Assembly: GCF_017876675.1 (NCBI RefSeq)
Contig: NZ_JAGIOI010000001.1
Span: 3,038,001-3,102,000 of the forward strand
Length of the DNA: 64,000 nucleotides
Source of the DNA: Arthrobacter stackebrandtii
GTDB taxonomy: Bacteria > Actinomycetota > Actinomycetes > Actinomycetales > Micrococcaceae
Reading direction: 5' to 3'
Notes under the pieces: model-generated
What the model was told of the DNA's origin: nothing
What the model saw: the letters and a program-made list of their open reading frames with translations, nothing else
Database searches by the model: none
Part shown: positions 60,587-64,000 of the stretch, one piece after another
Numbering within the stretch: the first letter of the stretch is position 1
How the letters are laid out: every line of letters begins with the position of its first letter
Position numbers and translations under genes: made by a program

Positions 60587-62470
60587 TTGAATACCACCAG
60601 TGCACAGGCAAGCGGGAATCCCGCATTTTCATCCGGGGACGGCGAAGGCAAGCCGAAGCTGTGGCTTTGGTCACAAGCTGTCCTTGACTCCCTGGCCTGG
60701 GCGGTGGCCCTGTGCCTTGCCGTGCTGTTGCGCTATGAGCTGGACGTGCGGCTCATCAACTTCCCGGGGCTGGCCATCATCATCACGGTCGCGGTCGCCA
60801 CGCAGCTGATTGTGGGCTGGTACATGGCCCTTTACCGCGGCCGCTACACGTTTGGCAGCATCGCCGAAGCGCGGGTGCTGATCGCCGTGACTTTGATCGT
60901 TGGCGTGGTGGTGAGCATCGTACTTTCCATTTTCATCAATGAGCTGCACATTGCCCGCTCGGTGGCCATCATCGCCTTCCCGTTCGCGGCGCTGTCCATG
61001 GCGGCCGTGCGGTATGCGAAGCGTCTCTATGTCGAGGGCAAGCCCACGTTTGGCGATGAAGCCCAGCGCACCTTGATCTACGGCGCCGGATTCCTGGGCA
61101 ACTCTCTGGTGACCCGGATGGTCCAGGACCCGGATTCCCCCTACGTCCCGGTCGGCCTGATTGACGACAACACGTCCAAGAAGCACCTGCGCCTGAGCTC
61201 TGTGGGCGTGCTGGGCGGCGGCCACGAGCTGCCGGAAATCATCAAGCGCACCAAGTCCACCGTGGTGGTCCTGGCCATGGCCCACCTGGATGCCAAGCGC
61301 ATCCGCCAGATTTCGGACAGCGTCTCCGGCCTGGGCGTGAAGGTCCTGGTCCTGCCGCCGCTGCAGGACATGCTCAGCCCCGAAACGGGCAATGGCAACA
61401 AGGGAGGGCTCACCGACTTCCGCGAGATTGATGTTGCCGACCTCATCGGCCGCACCCCGGTGGAAACCCAGGTGGAGCAGATCGCCGGCTACGTCAAGGG
61501 CAAGCGTGTCCTGGTGACGGGCGCAGGCGGATCCATCGGCTCCGAATTGTGCCGCCAGCTCAGCGGCTTCGAGCCGGCCGAACTCATGATGCTGGACCGG
61601 GACGAGTCCGGGCTGCAGCACACCCAGCTCTCCATCGAGGGCCACGGGCTCCTGGACAACCAGAACATTCTGCTGGCAGACATCCGCGACGCCGATGCGC
61701 TCACCGAAATCTTCGCCAAGCGCCGCCCCGAAGTGGTTTTTCACGCCGCCGCGCTCAAGCACGCCCCGCTGCTGCAGATGTATCCGGAGGAGGGATGGAA
61801 GACCAACGTCATCGGCTCCCTCAATGTCCTGCAGGCCGCGCGCAGCGTTGACGTGGAAACCTACGTCAACGTCTCCACGGACAAGGCCGCCAGCCCCACC
61901 ACGGCCCTGGGCCACTCCAAGCGCGCCGCCGAAAAGCTCACCTCATGGATGGCGGGGGAGACCGGCAAGCGCTATGTGTCCGTGCGCTTCGGCAACGTGA
62001 TCGGCAGCCGCGGCTCCATGCTCCCGCTGTTCACCGACCAGATCAACAAGGGCGGCCCGGTCACCGTCACCCACCCCGACGTGACCCGCTTCTTCATGAC
62101 CATTCCCGAGGCCTGCCAGCTCGTCATCCAGGCCGGTGCCATCGGGCACGGCGGCGACGTGCTCATCCTGGACATGGGCGAGCCCGTGCGCATCATGGAC
62201 GTGGCCGAGCGCATGATTGCCATGTCCGGCCGGGACATCGAAATCAAGATCACCGGCCTGCGCCCCTCCGAGAAGCTCCATGAACAGCTCACCGGCGACG
62301 ACGAAGTCCAGGACCCGGACGGCCACGCCAAGATTTCGCATACGCACGCCCGTCCGCTGGACCCGGCCGAACTGGACCTGGAGCTCTGGCTGCAGCGCTG
62401 CCGGGACGAGGCCGGGCCGGATGCGCCCAGCATTGATGAATCCGACGGCGACGTCGCGGCAGGTGCCTGA
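60587..62470 (+). CDS. Nucleotide-sugar 4,6-dehydratase, CapD/PglF-like
   Basis: Membrane-anchored polysaccharide-biosynthesis protein (627 aa). Four N-terminal membrane helices (about 20-150) precede a CoA-binding-like Rossmann domain and the C-terminal SDR core with GAGGSIGSEL (from 312), HAAALKHAPL, and STDKAASPTTALGHSKR. It likely converts UDP-GlcNAc to a 4-keto-6-deoxy sugar. The TTG at 60587 is used; the frame is open to 60512 and the N-terminus is uncertain. The stop overlaps the following gene by 1 nt. Confidence 0.9.
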   Translation: MNTTSAQASGNPAFSSGDGEGKPKLWLWSQAVLDSLAWAVALCLAVLLRYELDVRLINFPGLAIIITVAVATQLIVGWYMALYRGRYTFGSIAEARVLIAVTLIVGVVVSIVLSIFINELHIARSVAIIAFPFAALSMAAVRYAKRLYVEGKPTFGDEAQRTLIYGAGFLGNSLVTRMVQDPDSPYVPVGLIDDNTSKKHLRLSSVGVLGGGHELPEIIKRTKSTVVVLAMAHLDAKRIRQISDSVSGLGVKVLVLPPLQDMLSPETGNGNKGGLTDFREIDVADLIGRTPVETQVEQIAGYVKGKRVLVTGAGGSIGSELCRQLSGFEPAELMMLDRDESGLQHTQLSIEGHGLLDNQNILLADIRDADALTEIFAKRRPEVVFHAAALKHAPLLQMYPEEGWKTNVIGSLNVLQAARSVDVETYVNVSTDKAASPTTALGHSKRAAEKLTSWMAGETGKRYVSVRFGNVIGSRGSMLPLFTDQINKGGPVTVTHPDVTRFFMTIPEACQLVIQAGAIGHGGDVLILDMGEPVRIMDVAERMIAMSGRDIEIKITGLRPSEKLHEQLTGDDEVQDPDGHAKISHTHARPLDPAELDLELWLQRCRDEAGPDAPSIDESDGDVAAGA

Positions 62471-63555
62471 TGGAACTGTGGGCACAAATCACCGTTGGCG
62501 CCATCGCGCTGGTCCTTGCACTGGTCCTTCCCCTTTTCGTGCGCCCGCTGCTGGCCCGCGCCGGCGTCCTTGACGTCCCGAACGCACGCTCCTCGCACAC
62601 CACGCCCACCATCCGCGGCATGGGAATTACGACGGCGGCCGCCCTCGCCGCCGCCGTGCTCGCCGCCGTGTTCCTGCCGCAGACCGGGAACGTCACCAAG
62701 GGTTCGCTGACCCTGGTGGTGATCCTCGGCGTCGTGCTGGCCGCCGCAGCCATTGGCTGGATTGAGGACATCCGAGGTCTCTCGGTCAAGGTGCGGGCCA
62801 GCCTGCAGCTGGGCGTGGGCGCCGTTGCCACCGCAGTGGTGGCGCTGATCGATCCGGGCCAGCAGCAGCTGTGGCTCATCCCCGTCGGCGCACTGGCCGT
62901 GGCCGCCTATATCAACGTTGCCAATTTCATGGACGGCATCAACGGCATCTCCGGCAGCCACGGACTGCTGGTGGGTGGCTTCTACGCCTACGCCGGCATC
63001 ATGAGCGGCCATGCCTGGCTGGTGTACGCCGGCATTGCGATTGCCATGGCCTTCGCGGGCTTCCTGCCGTGGAACCTCAGCCGCAACAAGGTTTTCCTGG
63101 GGGACGTGGGCAGCTACCTGCTGGGCGCTTCCATCGCCGTGACCGCCATGTGCGCCTTCCTGGCAGGTGTTCCCGTCGAGTACATCTTCTCCCCGGTGCT
63201 GATCTACCTGATCGACACCTTCGTCACGTTCCTGCGCCGCCTGATCGCGGGGGAGCGCTGGTATGCCGCCCACCGCCAGCACGTGTACCAGCGGCTGACC
63301 ATCGTGGGCCTGAGCCACCTGCAGGCCACAGCCGTGGTGTGTGCGGCCACTGTCCTGGTCAGTGTCCTGGGCATCGTTGCCGCACAGGGGAGCGAAGCGG
63401 TTCAGGTGGTGGCCACGGCGGCCGGGTTCGCCGTCGTGCTGGCCTACCTGCGCACACCCACCTGGTTCCAGGGGTGGATGCGGCGCCACCGCGCAGAATC
63501 CGCGAATCCGGCCGAAAGCGGCGGCGACAGCGGTGCGGCTGCCCGGGAGGGGTGA
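62470..63555 (+). CDS. MraY/WecA-family phosphoglycosyltransferase
   Basis: Polytopic enzyme (361 aa) attaching a sugar-phosphate to undecaprenyl phosphate, the first membrane step of a wall glycan. The conserved acidic motifs are visible: WIEDIRGL, NFMDGINGI, FLGDVGSY, and HRQHVYQR on the last cytoplasmic loop. About 10 membrane helices. A short Ala/Ser/Gly-rich tail ends it. It begins in a TGATG overlap with the dehydratase gene, which could supply its sugar nucleotide. Confidence 0.92.
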   Translation: MELWAQITVGAIALVLALVLPLFVRPLLARAGVLDVPNARSSHTTPTIRGMGITTAAALAAAVLAAVFLPQTGNVTKGSLTLVVILGVVLAAAAIGWIEDIRGLSVKVRASLQLGVGAVATAVVALIDPGQQQLWLIPVGALAVAAYINVANFMDGINGISGSHGLLVGGFYAYAGIMSGHAWLVYAGIAIAMAFAGFLPWNLSRNKVFLGDVGSYLLGASIAVTAMCAFLAGVPVEYIFSPVLIYLIDTFVTFLRRLIAGERWYAAHRQHVYQRLTIVGLSHLQATAVVCAATVLVSVLGIVAAQGSEAVQVVATAAGFAVVLAYLRTPTWFQGWMRRHRAESANPAESGGDSGAAAREG

Positions 63556-63563
63556 ACGGTGGG

Positions 63564-63592
63564 TCGGCAACAAGTTCTATGTCGTGTAGAAT
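63564..63592 (+). promoter_or_regulatory. Candidate promoter upstream of the probable atp operon
   Basis: TCGGCA (63564-63569, four of six to the -35 consensus), 17 bp, then TAGAAT (63587-63592) preceded by TG. It lies between the phosphoglycosyltransferase and the small membrane-protein gene. Confidence 0.45.
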
Positions 63593-63599
63593 TTATTTC

Positions 63600-63614
63600 C
63601 GGTGACAGTCACCG
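63600..63614. promoter_or_regulatory. CGGTGAC-A-GTCACCG palindrome at the probable transcript start
   Basis: A perfect 7-1-7 palindrome directly downstream of the -10 box, at about +1 to +15, and 70 bp before the next ATG. It could be an operator or a 5' RNA hairpin. Confidence 0.45.
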
Positions 63615-63683
63615 CAGCTTTGCCCGCGCCGTGTGCCACGGAATGTCGACGGCTGGCATTCTTCCCACAACACTGGAGCTTCC

Positions 63684-64000
63684 ATGAAGGACAACAGCGC
63701 CCTTGGCGGTGCCTCAAACGGCCACCTGCCGGTGTCCGGTCCCACGGAGAGCCCCAGCTGGAACATCCTGAAAAGGTGTGTTGCAGTGGTCGGCCTGGCC
63801 GTCGTGGCCATGGCTGGTGCCGCCTTCATCTTCACGGATGGTGCGGGAGTGCTGAGCGTGCTCTTTGGCTCCGCCCTGGTGGTGGCCTTCTTTGGCCTGA
63901 GCCTGCTGGCGGGGCACCTGTTTGCCCGGAAAAAGCCGGAGGCAGTCATGGGCGTTTTTGTCATGACGTATTTTGTCAAGGTTCTGGGCTTTGGTGCGGT
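63684..64000 (+). CDS. Small membrane protein preceding the ATP synthase genes (partial)
   Basis: An ATG with GGAG upstream opens a frame with no stop before the window ends. The 105 visible residues begin MKDNSALGGAS, with a cytoplasmic tail followed by three hydrophobic segments (around 30-50, 58-78 and 88-105). Length and spacing resemble the AtpI-like protein that precedes atpB in actinobacteria, but nothing of atpB is visible. Identity with AtpI is inferred from position, not motif. Confidence 0.65.
   Translation, partial: MKDNSALGGASNGHLPVSGPTESPSWNILKRCVAVVGLAVVAMAGAAFIFTDGAGVLSVLFGSALVVAFFGLSLLAGHLFARKKPEAVMGVFVMTYFVKVLGFGA

Noticed and set aside
60671-61915. A 414-codon open frame antisense to the CapD/PglF-like gene
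   Set aside because: His/Gln/Val-rich shadow; the plus strand has complete SDR motifs.

Overview
The window is chromosomal DNA of a high-GC actinobacterium, most likely Arthrobacter or a close relative in the Micrococcaceae. I infer this from the strong G/C bias at third codon positions, the many GTG/TTG starts, genes that look leaderless, the gene order argS-lysA-hom-thrC-thrB-rho-prfA-prmC-tsaC, a start just upstream of what is probably the atp operon, and typical actinobacterial families (DUF222/HNH, BTAD regulator, cysteine desulfhydrase, Rho with a long insertion). I see no rRNA, prophage, insertion sequence or CRISPR array. One tRNA, Arg(CCG), is present.

Region 1 (1-8341) is a sugar-acid catabolic island. 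It holds two mannonate dehydratase paralogues, two gluconokinases, a carbohydrate ABC importer, a zinc alcohol dehydrogenase resembling RspB/L-idonate dehydrogenase, and a GntR regulator. ManD yields 2-keto-3-deoxygluconate and GntK yields 6-phosphogluconate. Two dyads overlap the divergent promoter between the dehydrogenase and the regulator. Region 2 (8346-10520) is a redox-response patch: SoxR, a membrane protein with a divergent TetR regulator, and a flavin reductase preceded by a near-perfect SoxR box. Region 3 (10630-18029) is metal homeostasis: two CNNM/CorC-type exporters behind a possible leader ORF and start-adjacent hairpin, a cluster-9 metal ABC importer behind two Fur/Zur-like boxes, a lipase-maturation-factor-like membrane protein, and a Fur/Zur repressor.

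Region 4 (18165-22551) covers sulfur and small-molecule metabolism: a metallo-hydrolase, a cysteine desulfhydrase/synthase-like enzyme, a rhodanese, an alcohol dehydrogenase and a HIT protein. A 760-bp repeat-rich spacer follows. Region 5 (23314-30250) contains HrpA, a membrane protein, and a divergent MarR/DMT-exporter pair with a GNAT enzyme. Region 6 (30552-43241) is accessory: a DUF222/HNH protein, a methyltransferase, a very large ATPase-TPR-wHTH-BTAD regulator, an esterase, an AhpD-like protein, a GH1 beta-glucosidase, an EEP-family hydrolase, and a PadR-ABC module that appears to be decaying.

Region 7 (43310-57325) is core: tRNA-Arg, an MFS transporter, then argS, lysA, hom, thrC and thrB (aspartate-family amino acids), rho, prfA, prmC and tsaC. 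Large inverted repeats separate rho from prfA and tsaC from its convergent neighbour. Region 8 (57556-64000) is cell-envelope glycan synthesis: an SDR enzyme, two family-2 glycosyltransferases, a CapD/PglF-like nucleotide-sugar dehydratase and a WecA/MraY-like phosphoglycosyltransferase. It ends in a small membrane protein of the kind that precedes atpB.

The most notable non-coding signals are the SoxR box, the paired Zur-like boxes, the MarR and GntR operators embedded in promoters, the CNNM leader, the 16-bp inverted repeats bounding a gene-free spacer, and the nested repeat between rho and prfA. I found no single clearly new multi-gene system. The best candidates for new biology are the CNNM leader, the permuted BTAD regulator and the degraded ABC module.
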